The position numbers were made by a program, and so were the translations under genes. Below are positions 56,915 through 64,000 of a DNA stretch of 64,000 bases, piece after piece. Origin of the DNA: Planctomycetaceae bacterium (GTDB lineage Bacteria; Planctomycetota; Planctomycetia; Planctomycetales; Planctomycetaceae); NCBI GenBank assembly GCA_021732995.1, contig JAKFWA010000030.1:1-64000 (forward strand), read 5' to 3'. The notes below the pieces were generated by a model that was given only the letters and a program-made list of their open reading frames with translations, was not told where the DNA came from and made no database searches. Numbering within the stretch: the first letter of the stretch is position 1; each line of letters starts with the position of its first letter.

Positions 56915-57999
56915 GAAATCAGCTCTCCAAGATAGGTGTGAAAACCGTGGATTGTGGGATTCCATGCCGGGGCGCCACCGCCGTTGTGGGGGTGGTAACT
57001 GACTTGGCGCCACTTGCACCCCAAAGCGACGATGCGGGGATCTTGTACCTCGCCCTTCACCCTACCCAGCAGCGGCGAATCCTCCGGCAGGTACGCCAGA
57101 TCAATTGCTTGGCCTGGATACCCGCCAGGAATAGGCACCAAAACATCAGTCGTAGAAACGTCGCTACCACGACGGGCACGGAGCCCGTGGTAGACGACCG
57201 CATTCACCGGTTCCTCAACGAACGTAACGAGTTGACCGCCACTGCGAAGGATAGACAGCTCGCGGTCAATGCGAGACTGCTCATACCCGCCGGTGACTTC
57301 CTTGCGAACAACCTCAAACGATTCACACCCTTTAATGTGTATTACTTCAGCCAGCGAAACCTCACGATTGTTTTCTGAGAGAAACACCACCCGAGTTTCT
57401 GATGGCCTATCTGGATATGCCAAGGTTGCAATTTCCAACCCTGTCATGCTCGACTTCACGCCGTCATGCTCTGTGAAGAAACGGGCATTGACCGTAATCT
57501 TCAGGCGAGTCTCGACGTGACGAGAGTAGAAGACTGGTCCGTCCACAAACTTGATGACGGCATCGAGTGGGACGTTCTCGTCGTGTGGCCCTTCGGTGTC
57601 CCGCACCAGTTGAACGTGAAGCGCCAGACCAAACAGATCTCGCAACATCTTTCCAGTCTGTTCTGCCCGCGTCGTTATTTCCGCGCGGTCGTCCACTATA
57701 AACGCCAACTTTGCTGCATCGTGGCATGGACCGTTCATCTGCGCCTCACACCGCTTCAGCCGGTAGAAGACGTTCCCTTTCGCTAGATCAACCTGCTCGT
57801 CGTCCCGAAGCACGACATCGTTTGGCGAGTTATGGTCACGCACCAGGACAAAGTCATCTGAAATAGATGCCTGAGCCTTGATCAGCGAAACCGTTACCCA
57901 ACGATCAGGCATGGAAACGACCACATCGTCCACGACTACGCCCCATTTTGCCGCGGGCTCACAGCCCGTACGGCACGAATCCTTCTGCGTGGCTTGCAT
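56893..57999 (-). CDS. triple ubiquitin-like domain-E2 fusion (multiubiquitin/prokaryotic E2)
   Basis: The start at 57999 (MQATQKDSC) is preferred because GGAG lies 10 bp before it; an ATG at 58014 would add 5 residues. The 368-residue protein has three similar beta-grasp stretches at about 19-85, 96-165 and 166-238. Each starts with a strand (WGVVVDD, LAFIVDD, LKITVNA) and the first two end in VFYxxxxxE. The third ends in TGG (236-238), like a processed Ub tail. Residues about 245-365 resemble prokaryotic E2 family E (VLVPIPGGYP, then GCKWRQVSYHPHNGGG), with C328 the likely catalytic Cys. It is the first gene of the system and is divergent from the regulator pair. Confidence 0.78.
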   Translation of the reverse strand: MQATQKDSCRTGCEPAAKWGVVVDDVVVSMPDRWVTVSLIKAQASISDDFVLVRDHNSPNDVVLRDDEQVDLAKGNVFYRLKRCEAQMNGPCHDAAKLAFIVDDRAEITTRAEQTGKMLRDLFGLALHVQLVRDTEGPHDENVPLDAVIKFVDGPVFYSRHVETRLKITVNARFFTEHDGVKSSMTGLEIATLAYPDRPSETRVVFLSENNREVSLAEVIHIKGCESFEVVRKEVTGGYEQSRIDRELSILRSGGQLVTFVEEPVNAVVYHGLRARRGSDVSTTDVLVPIPGGYPGQAIDLAYLPEDSPLLGRVKGEVQDPRIVALGCKWRQVSYHPHNGGGAPAWNPTIHGFHTYLGELISWLSNQK

Positions 58000-58073
58000 A
58001 ATGCAGCACTCCATAGTTTGAGTCCGAGCAGTGGCCCGCGAGCACAGTACTCACTGAGCCTCATGCTCTTGAT

Positions 58074-58118
58074 GCTTAGAATACTAAGCTTGCTAAGTAT
58101 GTCAAGCATCCACTTAGC
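58074..58118. promoter_or_regulatory. candidate operator with four GCTTAG/CTAAGC half-sites
   Basis: The divergent promoter holds GCTTAG-AATA-CTAAGC (58074-58089), then GCTAAG (58092-58097) and CTTAGC (58113-58118). These are two overlapping or adjacent dyads, well placed for the HTH repressor encoded next door and covering both promoters. A strong ribosome site (GGAGGTG) for the HTH gene follows at 58171-58177. Confidence 0.65.
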
Positions 58119-58181
58119 AAAGTGCTTGCGATTCTTTGCAAAGGTGCTAAAACTCAACGACAAAAGACTTGGAGGTGAATC

Positions 58182-58619
58182 ATGGCCCAGAAGAAATCCG
58201 CTTCATCCGGCCTCTCTGAATCGGTAGCCCCCGCAGATATTCAAACACTGGGTGACTACTTGGCGTCTATTCGGGGGATCCGGCGGATGACGCTCCGCGA
58301 AGTAGAAGATGCGACAGAAAAAGAGGTCTCAAACGCGTATCTATCCCAACTCGAAAAAAACAAGATTGTCCGTCCGTCACCGAACATCCTGCATGCCCTC
58401 GCTCGCGTGTATTCGATTCCCTACGACACGTTGATGGAGAAGGCGGGGTACATCTCCCCGACGAATTCGGTGCCGGATGCTTTGCGATCAGCCGGTGAGG
58501 TCCGCCACGGTCGGGCTGCGACGTTTACGGACGCGAATTTGACCCAGGAAGAAGAAGAGAGTTTGCTGGAGTATTTGGCGTTCCTGCGCACAAGGAGGGG
58601 TAAGGGTGGGAAGACCTGA
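58182..58619 (+). CDS. XRE-family HTH regulator (CapH-like)
   Basis: The 145-residue protein begins after GGAGGTG. It has a lambda-repressor-like HTH at about residues 22-90 (YLASIRGIRRMTLREVEDAT, SNAYLSQLEKN, ILHALARVYSI), followed by an acidic helical tail (LTQEEEESLLEYLAFL). It is divergent from the Ub-like/E2 gene and overlaps the next gene by 14 bp. In CBASS systems an HTH repressor (CapH) is cleaved by an ImmA-like peptidase (CapP) encoded beside it. The same pairing here suggests damage- or phage-induced derepression of the conjugation genes. Operator candidates lie just upstream. Confidence 0.87.
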   Translation: MAQKKSASSGLSESVAPADIQTLGDYLASIRGIRRMTLREVEDATEKEVSNAYLSQLEKNKIVRPSPNILHALARVYSIPYDTLMEKAGYISPTNSVPDALRSAGEVRHGRAATFTDANLTQEEEESLLEYLAFLRTRRGKGGKT

Positions 58620-59523
58620 TGACTATTCGCTTTCAGACGCCAGTCGTAGTCTGATTCGGCAACATGCTGAAATAGCCCTGAAGAACGCAGATGCTTTTGG
58701 ATGCTTTCCGACGCCAATTGCGGCCGTAATGGAAGCGGCCAATGTCGTCGTCTCGGAGCAACCGCTCATCGACGAAGGATTTCTTGCCAAGCTCCGTCGA
58801 AAATCACAGAAAGCGGGCAAAGACTTGCTGCGAGCGCTCGATAAGGTGCTCGGTGTGCTTCACGTTGCCGCACGGGTCATCTATCTCGACCAGACGTTGC
58901 ATGTTGCAAAGCGGACCTTCCTCAAGCTGCATGAAACTGGCCATGCAGTGCTTCCCTGGCAGCGCGATATTTTTGTGGTCACAGAGGATTGCGAAAAAAC
59001 GCTCGCACCCGAAGTCGCCGAACAGTTTGAACGAGAAGCAAGCGCTTTCGCTGCCGATGTTCTATTTCAACTTGATGCCTTCACCGACGAAGCACACCAG
59101 TGTGATTTCAACATCCTTGTTCCCGTGCGATTGAGTAAGCGGTTTGGCGCGTCGATATACATGTCAGTGCGACGCTACGTCACAACCCATCACCGCGCGT
59201 GCGCCGTGTTAGTACTTGAACCGCCGCTGGTGTGCGAACGGTTGGGATACGTCTCTCACTTTCGACGAGACGTTGCCTCCCCGGAGTTTCTCCGTCAATT
59301 CGGAACATTGAAATGGCCCGAGTCATTTAGCCCCGACGACCAGATTGGAGCGATCGTTCCAGTCGGTGGACGCAAGATGTCGCGGCCCAGAGAGATCATC
59401 CTCATTGACCGTAATGGAGCCCGTCGTCGGTGCTTGGCCGAAGCATTCACACAGAAACATCAGGTCTTTATCTTGATTCACACCGTTGCCACTCTCACGG
59501 GCAACGCGGTATTCGTGCCATGA
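58606..59523 (+). CDS. ImmA/IrrE-family metallopeptidase (CapP-like)
   Basis: A GTG start at 58606 overlaps the regulator gene by 14 bp. The 305-residue protein has the zinc motif HETGH (H109, E110, H113) and a third ligand E144 in EREASAFAADVL. This is the ImmA/IrrE pattern, followed by a C-terminal domain of about 140 residues that may be the sensor. Such proteases cleave a partner HTH repressor in response to single-stranded DNA or damage. Coupling to the XRE gene makes that repressor the likely substrate. All catalytic positions are present. Confidence 0.9.
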   Translation: MGRPDDYSLSDASRSLIRQHAEIALKNADAFGCFPTPIAAVMEAANVVVSEQPLIDEGFLAKLRRKSQKAGKDLLRALDKVLGVLHVAARVIYLDQTLHVAKRTFLKLHETGHAVLPWQRDIFVVTEDCEKTLAPEVAEQFEREASAFAADVLFQLDAFTDEAHQCDFNILVPVRLSKRFGASIYMSVRRYVTTHHRACAVLVLEPPLVCERLGYVSHFRRDVASPEFLRQFGTLKWPESFSPDDQIGAIVPVGGRKMSRPREIILIDRNGARRRCLAEAFTQKHQVFILIHTVATLTGNAVFVP

Positions 59524-60072
59524 CGCGAACGAGTCCGCCTGGAACCAGGCAGCTACGAATTAGTGGCAAATGTGGAAAGAGCCTAGGGTGTAGGCATGGA
59601 TGAGAAGTAGTCTGCGGAGCGTTTGGGATTAGTGCCCATGAGCCCACTTCATCTGATGCGTCGTCACGATTTGGTCGACCACCGAAGATCGATCGTGCAT
59701 CCATCCCTCTGGCGATCACTAATCTTCCGTCAACGCTAAGAGGTGCTGAATCGACTGCGATAAGCTCCTTTGATATCCATGAAAGAGGGCGGTTGCGAAG
59801 ACGGAACTGTTGCCCACGTTGGTGATGGAGTTTGCGTCTCAATTTCCGCGGTCCAGAGAAACACGATGATGTATCTGCGAGTCGAACAGCACGCACGCTG
59901 ACGATCTCGCTGCGAGACGAGAGGGCGATGTGATTCAAACTCGGCAGGAGTCGCATCTATTCTTGCGGCACGTATTTGAGCAGAGTACGCTCGGAACTAG
60001 GTGATTTGGCCCCAGGATTCGAATAGACCCTAGGATCAAGATCATTCTATGTCAGACCGCGCAACATGAGAC
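59524..60072 (+). mobile_element. IS110-derived remnant, copy H (59767-59955), in gene-free DNA
   Basis: The remnant begins CCTTTGATATCCATGAAAG at 59767. It keeps the left end, with a TTTCCGCGGTCCAGAGAAAC tail shared with copy D, then a damaged transposase start (MMYLRVEQHAR). It is lost by about 59955. The rest of the gap has no recognisable gene. It marks the right border of the block begun by copy G. Confidence 0.75.
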
Positions 60073-61317
60073 TTAAATCTGTTTCCATTCGCTCGTGCGA
60101 CAGAGTGTCAGAAACAGATCCACTAGGAATCGAGCGTCTTCGAGTTGCTTGAACAGTTTTGTGCCTTGGCCGAGCCGGTGAGCAACTTGATTGCGGGTCA
60201 CTCCGAGTAAATATAAGGCATGACTGAGGCGGCTGATAATTGTTTTCGTGTCGTCGCGAACTTCCTGAAGGATCGAGTCGAAATGCTTCTCGTAGTTTGC
60301 AATCGCGCGTTCTTGGGAAATGTCGTAACGCCCGTGTAAGGAGTTAATCTCGGAAGTCAGCTTTCCGTAAGCCGTGTTGTTGAAGCCTTGAAGCAAACAC
60401 GCCAACAAGGTGTCCTGCTTTGCCGACGAAAGTTTTTTTGCTTCCACCTCGATCAGACGAGCAAGATCAGCGGCAAGCGTCCAGTAACCAAGACGGAGCG
60501 AGTTCGATCCATCCCATTCGGAATGCTCTGCGATACGCCTTAGTCGGATTCGCTCCGCAGAGACGATGACGTATGCCAATTTCGATTCGTCGCTCAAATT
60601 GCCGTAGTCGTCCAACGCACAAGCCTTGCCATAGGATTTACCCCAAAACTGCTGGTAGATTTCGATGGGGTACTCCTTGGCGTCAGCATCGACCGCATCC
60701 CAAAAGTTGCTTCCAAATAGATCGAACTTGTAGATATTGAACGTCATGTCGCCTGTCGTAAGCCGAGTTTCGTGTTGGGCTAGTTCGAAGTAGTGCATCG
60801 CGGCGTAGAAGTCCCACGATTGCAGGTAACTTCGCGCAACATCAAATGCCAATGCGCCCTTGTGAACCTCGCATCCATTTCGTTTCTCGTACTCAAGAAC
60901 CGCGCCGTATCCTTGTCGAAAAACGGTCGCCGCTAGCCGGAAATCGCCCTGTTGTATGGCTCTATTGATTGCATCGCTGAGCGGCCTCAGCAGCCGATTG
61001 TCAGTCGCCTGATCGCGACTATCTAAAGAGCGATCCCATAATGCGTTTACTGTTGCGTCTTCCGTCGCCACCTGTATCGCGTGGCGTGCGAGTTCAAGTT
61101 GCCTCCAAAGGTCGGTCATTGTAGGGGGTGGGAACTGTGCGATATGTTGCCGGAGGGTCGTTACCTCAGAACTAAGAATCTGCTCGATGGCGAGCGACCA
61201 ATGCTGTTTGTCCCTTCCCTCTGGACGACCTTCTCGCTCCCAAATGGCGTATGCAGCAGCAGCAATCTGGTCTTCCGGCAATCCGTGAATCGGACAGTTG
61301 ATGACTGAGTTATTCAT
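60073..61317 (-). CDS. DUF2934 protein with a C-terminal HEPN-like RxxxxH motif
   Basis: The start at 61317 (MNNSVINCPIHG) follows GGAG by 5 bp; a frame from 61398 would read through IS110 remnant sequence. The 414-residue protein opens with a DUF2934-type motif (AAAYAIWEREGRPEGRDKQHW). A long all-helical body follows. Near the end, R375-N-Q-V-A-H380 (GVTRNQVAHRLG) fits the RxxxxH motif of HEPN ribonucleases within a helical pair. HEPN domains are frequent RNase effectors of defence and toxin systems. Its location next to the conjugation/ietAS block supports such a role, but this is inference; the middle region is unrecognised. Confidence 0.6.
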   Translation of the reverse strand: MNNSVINCPIHGLPEDQIAAAAYAIWEREGRPEGRDKQHWSLAIEQILSSEVTTLRQHIAQFPPPTMTDLWRQLELARHAIQVATEDATVNALWDRSLDSRDQATDNRLLRPLSDAINRAIQQGDFRLAATVFRQGYGAVLEYEKRNGCEVHKGALAFDVARSYLQSWDFYAAMHYFELAQHETRLTTGDMTFNIYKFDLFGSNFWDAVDADAKEYPIEIYQQFWGKSYGKACALDDYGNLSDESKLAYVIVSAERIRLRRIAEHSEWDGSNSLRLGYWTLAADLARLIEVEAKKLSSAKQDTLLACLLQGFNNTAYGKLTSEINSLHGRYDISQERAIANYEKHFDSILQEVRDDTKTIISRLSHALYLLGVTRNQVAHRLGQGTKLFKQLEDARFLVDLFLTLCRTSEWKQI

Positions 61318-61405
61318 TTTGCTCCGCGTTGATTCTCGCAAGATGTGTGGGTGTGGTCGCTCGTAACTTGACCTGCCCGGAAAGCGTTCTTGATGCAATC
61401 GACGA

Positions 61406-61655
61406 ACTTTGGTTTCTATGAAAGAGGGCTGTTGCTAAGAACGGATTGTTGCTTCAAAAGCGGGAGGGAGTTTGCGTCTCCTCAGTCTATAAGGCGCCGC
61501 ACGATGGTATATCTGGGAATCAGCCAGCATGCACGCCAGTTGACAATGTCGCTACGAGACGAGAGCGGCAATGTGATTCATGCGGCAGGTGTCGACGCAG
61601 CCTGAGAAGGTGCGAGCCTTCTTGGTCGCGTTGACCCGAGACTTCGACTCGCGCC
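61406..61655 (+). mobile_element. IS110-derived remnant, copy I
   Basis: It begins ACTTTGGTTTCTATGAAAG and keeps the left end and about 45 transposase codons with several changes (MVYLGISQHARQLTMSLRDE) before decaying. It lies just upstream of the DUF2934 gene's start and about 115 bp from the repeat protein's stop. The 300 bp around it contain no other gene. Confidence 0.75.
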
Positions 61656-61771
61656 GAGCTCCACAGTCTTTCGTCGCACCATGATCAGGCCCCTGTGCAC
61701 AGACACTCATTCGTTGCCCGTGCACAAACGCCGAAATCTGACTCTTATTCGCGAACGACCCGAGCGAAGCA

Positions 61772-64000
61772 TTAGTCGGACTCGTTGCGGTCGCCGCTAG
61801 GCGAGTCGTCGTACGCGATACGCTCCCACTCTGAGCTTGAATCTCCCCACTTCGTGAGCTGCCCAATCAAGCGAACAGGCACTCTTCCTTTGAGTTCCAC
61901 CACAGCTAGTACGTTCACGCGCCCCCACAGTCCGAGATGCGGCTGAAGATCAAGCCATGCGAAAACGCGGCGTTTGCCTTTTGAGTGAGTAAACCGGACG
62001 TGGGTGGTGGACTTCAGCTGGCCATTTGCCTGCTTCTTGAGCCAAGGAATGAATAGTTCTCCATCAAAAGTCTGGATGTCTCCCTGCAAGAGCTTGCGAA
62101 TATCAACGAACTCACCCGATTTCGCGACCAATGTGGCAGCGAACGTCAGGCCAGTTTGGCGACACACACGGACATCCGATTTGCGAAGATGGCCGTCGTT
62201 CCCATGGCAGAAGGCGGCTTCGTTTGGACAAAGGATCTCGTTGTTGCGGAAATCTTTTCGAGCTTTAGCGGGGAGTAGCCATCGTTTCGAAACCACACTT
62301 TGAACAAGTTTCGCTCGCAAACATCGCTGCCTCGTGACAGCACACGTCTCCAAGAGAGACGGAGCGACGTGCTGACGAGTCAACTCGCACATTTCAAATT
62401 CGTTCTCCAATCCTCGTTTGTCAGAGACCGCGCAGAAATAGAATTCGTGTTCGAGGGCGACAGCTTTAGAAAGCTCGCTTCTGACCAAAAGCCGTTTGTC
62501 GACCAACAGTCCCGAGGCATCGCTTCGCGCTGCTTCATGAGGCAGCAAGATTGCTCCCGTGTGTTCGCACGTCACCATTTCGCTTGGAAGTGCGATGTGG
62601 CCTGAGCAGGACGACTCGACGAGCAAATCCGTGTCGATCCACTTTCGCGAGATTGCTGATTGACTGACTTCGTCTCGTAACAGTCGGCGCCCTGATTCGG
62701 CGCACGTCACAAACTCAGGCTTGGCTCCACAGCGCCCCGTTTTTTCCGACTCGACGAGGTCCGACTTTGCCGTTCGCTTGCCGGAGAAGTCCGACACTCC
62801 GACTTCATCGCACAGCAAGACGCGATGAGTGAATTCACACTCAACTCCTTCAGAAAGATCACCCAGGCGAGCGGAGATCGAAGATCGACAAACGCGATCG
62901 CGGCGAAGCCATCGTTTCGATACATCGCTCGCTACGAGGTCGCTTGGTAAGACAAGGTCACCGGAGAATTCACAGCGTTGGCATTCAGCACGTAACGCGA
63001 CCTTGTCACTCACGGGTGATTCGTAGGCATGTCGTTTGTCGAACCGTTTACCGCTGACGTCCGAGGTGACCAACTCATCTGATAGCAGCAACATGCCCGA
63101 CACTTCGCAGTTTCCAGCTTCTGATTGATGGCCTAAGCGATGTGAGACTTCACTGCGTACGGCTTGATCATGCCGGAAGTATTTACCAGAGACGTCGCTT
63201 TGGACCAGCTCATCATTCAAGACGTTGGTGTGCGTGAACTCACACGTTGCAATTTCCTCGGGCAATCCATGTCGACCACTGATCGGCGAACTGACAACCA
63301 ATGCCACATCAACATCATAGTCGCTCACATCGGACGTGAGCACTTCATCTATCAACAATGTCTTGTTCGATGCGGCGCATGTTGTTGCTTCCGTGAGATG
63401 CGCGACGCGTCCTGACTTCTCACTCTGAATTGCCTCATCACGTCGAAATTTCTTGCCCGAGACATCACTCGTTTGAAGCTCGTCATTCAATACTGTTGCT
63501 CCGGTAACCTCGCACTCGGAGCATTCTTCTGGTAAGCCGATTCGACCATTCAGTTCGGATCGTATAGCGAGCGACCTGTCGACCATGCGTCCGCTGATGT
63601 CTGACACGACGAGTTCGTCGATCAGCAGCGTTTTCCCTGACACTTCGCAACGATCCGATTCGGACTGATGGCCGAGTCGGTGTGAGAGCTCACTGCGTGT
63701 GGCTTGATCCCGTCGGAAGTGCTTGCCTGAAACCTCGCTTTGGAGCAGTTCGTCATTCAAGACTTTAGTGTTCGTGAAGTCACATATCGCAGTTTCCTCG
63801 GGCAAGCCACCTCGACCGCTGATCGGCGAATTCATTGCCAGCGACACATCAACATCGAGACCGCTGACATCGGACCTGACTAACTCATCTATCAATAACG
63901 TCTTGTTCGACGCGGCGCACGTTCTTGCTTCCGACCGATGCGCGATGCGACCTGATTTGTGACTGCGAATAGCTTCGTCGCGACGGAACTTTCTCGCCGA
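61772..64000 (-). CDS. repetitive protein of 15-residue [C/S]xx[S/T]G units, N-terminus beyond window
   Basis: The frame is open from the stop at 61772 to the window end without a needed start, so the visible 742 residues lack the N-terminus. The first 550 or so residues are about 36 tandem 15-residue units of the form [C/S]xx[S/T]G[K/R], for example CEVSGKTLLIDELVV then SDISGRMVDRSLAIR. Every third unit begins with Cys, giving a 45-residue period. Four such blocks form a 180-residue (540-bp) super-repeat. The last 190 residues are unique, with CPNEAAFC and VCRQTG, then a basic beta-rich domain. The pattern looks like a degenerate zinc-ribbon array in which many Cys are Ser. Function unknown. 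Confidence 0.8.
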   Translation of the reverse strand, partial: SARKFRRDEAIRSHKSGRIAHRSEARTCAASNKTLLIDELVRSDVSGLDVDVSLAMNSPISGRGGLPEETAICDFTNTKVLNDELLQSEVSGKHFRRDQATRSELSHRLGHQSESDRCEVSGKTLLIDELVVSDISGRMVDRSLAIRSELNGRIGLPEECSECEVTGATVLNDELQTSDVSGKKFRRDEAIQSEKSGRVAHLTEATTCAASNKTLLIDEVLTSDVSDYDVDVALVVSSPISGRHGLPEEIATCEFTHTNVLNDELVQSDVSGKYFRHDQAVRSEVSHRLGHQSEAGNCEVSGMLLLSDELVTSDVSGKRFDKRHAYESPVSDKVALRAECQRCEFSGDLVLPSDLVASDVSKRWLRRDRVCRSSISARLGDLSEGVECEFTHRVLLCDEVGVSDFSGKRTAKSDLVESEKTGRCGAKPEFVTCAESGRRLLRDEVSQSAISRKWIDTDLLVESSCSGHIALPSEMVTCEHTGAILLPHEAARSDASGLLVDKRLLVRSELSKAVALEHEFYFCAVSDKRGLENEFEMCELTRQHVAPSLLETCAVTRQRCLRAKLVQSVVSKRWLLPAKARKDFRNNEILCPNEAAFCHGNDGHLRKSDVRVCRQTGLTFAATLVAKSGEFVDIRKLLQGDIQTFDGELFIPWLKKQANGQLKSTTHVRFTHSKGKRRVFAWLDLQPHLGLWGRVNVLAVVELKGRVPVRLIGQLTKWGDSSSEWERIAYDDSPSGDRNESD

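Noticed and set aside
51777-59523. Type II CBASS locus (E1/E2/JAB plus CapH/CapP-like regulator)
   Set aside because: No CD-NTase or cyclic-nucleotide effector is encoded, and the modifier is a multi-Ub protein fused to the E2 instead of the CD-NTase itself.

Overview
The window reads as a chromosome segment from a planctomycete (Planctomycetota, order Planctomycetales; genus not assigned). The clues are a DUF1552 protein next to a DUF1587/1595/1592/1588/1585 cytochrome-type protein, a DUF1080 protein, Tat- or signal-peptide-bearing Gfo/Idh/MocA proteins, and a 3473-residue surface protein whose N-terminus carries a LEPR-XLL-like motif. No tRNA, rRNA or CRISPR array was seen.

Layout. 1-11.9 kb, all minus strand: secreted or scavenging functions (two Gfo/Idh/MocA proteins, a VanX/DdpX-like dipeptidase, an M81 peptidase, a ceramidase-like hydrolase, an unknown secreted protein, DUF1552 and DUF1592 proteins). 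12-15.4 kb: mobile DNA (IS110-family and DDE-integrase-type transposases, whole and broken). 15.4-25.8 kb: one giant subtilase/beta-helix/FG-GAP/RTX surface protein. 26-27.2 kb: ADP-ribosylglycohydrolase. 27.5-39.5 kb: a nitrogen-oxide respiration block. It holds an NsrR-like Rrf2 regulator, a cytochrome c/FeS/NrfD quinol-oxidising module divergent from napDAB, a quinol-type nitric oxide reductase, a small ScdA-N protein and a cupin. Nitrate to nitrite and NO to N2O are covered; no nitrite reductase is visible. 40-42.5 kb: an SOS-type cassette (SRAP/YedK, UmuC, UmuD). 42.8-51.3 kb: assorted small genes, including a YiiX-like peptidase broken by a 19-bp tandem repeat, a DUF5131 protein, a lone M41-like peptidase, an alpha-carbonic anhydrase with a small hydrolase, and a beta-helix protein.

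51.8-64 kb looks like a defence island and is the most interesting part. A CapH/CapP-like regulator pair (HTH plus ImmA/IrrE peptidase) is divergent from a compact two-gene ubiquitin-like conjugation system: three Ub-like folds fused to an E2, followed by a JAB-E1 fusion. An AAA ATPase/subtilase pair resembling ietAS follows on the same strand. This block is bracketed by IS110-derived remnants. Next to it lie a DUF2934 protein with a C-terminal HEPN-like RxxxxH motif, and a very repetitive protein built on a 15-residue [C/S]xx[S/T]G unit that runs off the window.

Nine IS110-derived left ends are scattered across the window, all on the plus strand. Two share a complete bipartite structure and look like miniature non-autonomous elements.
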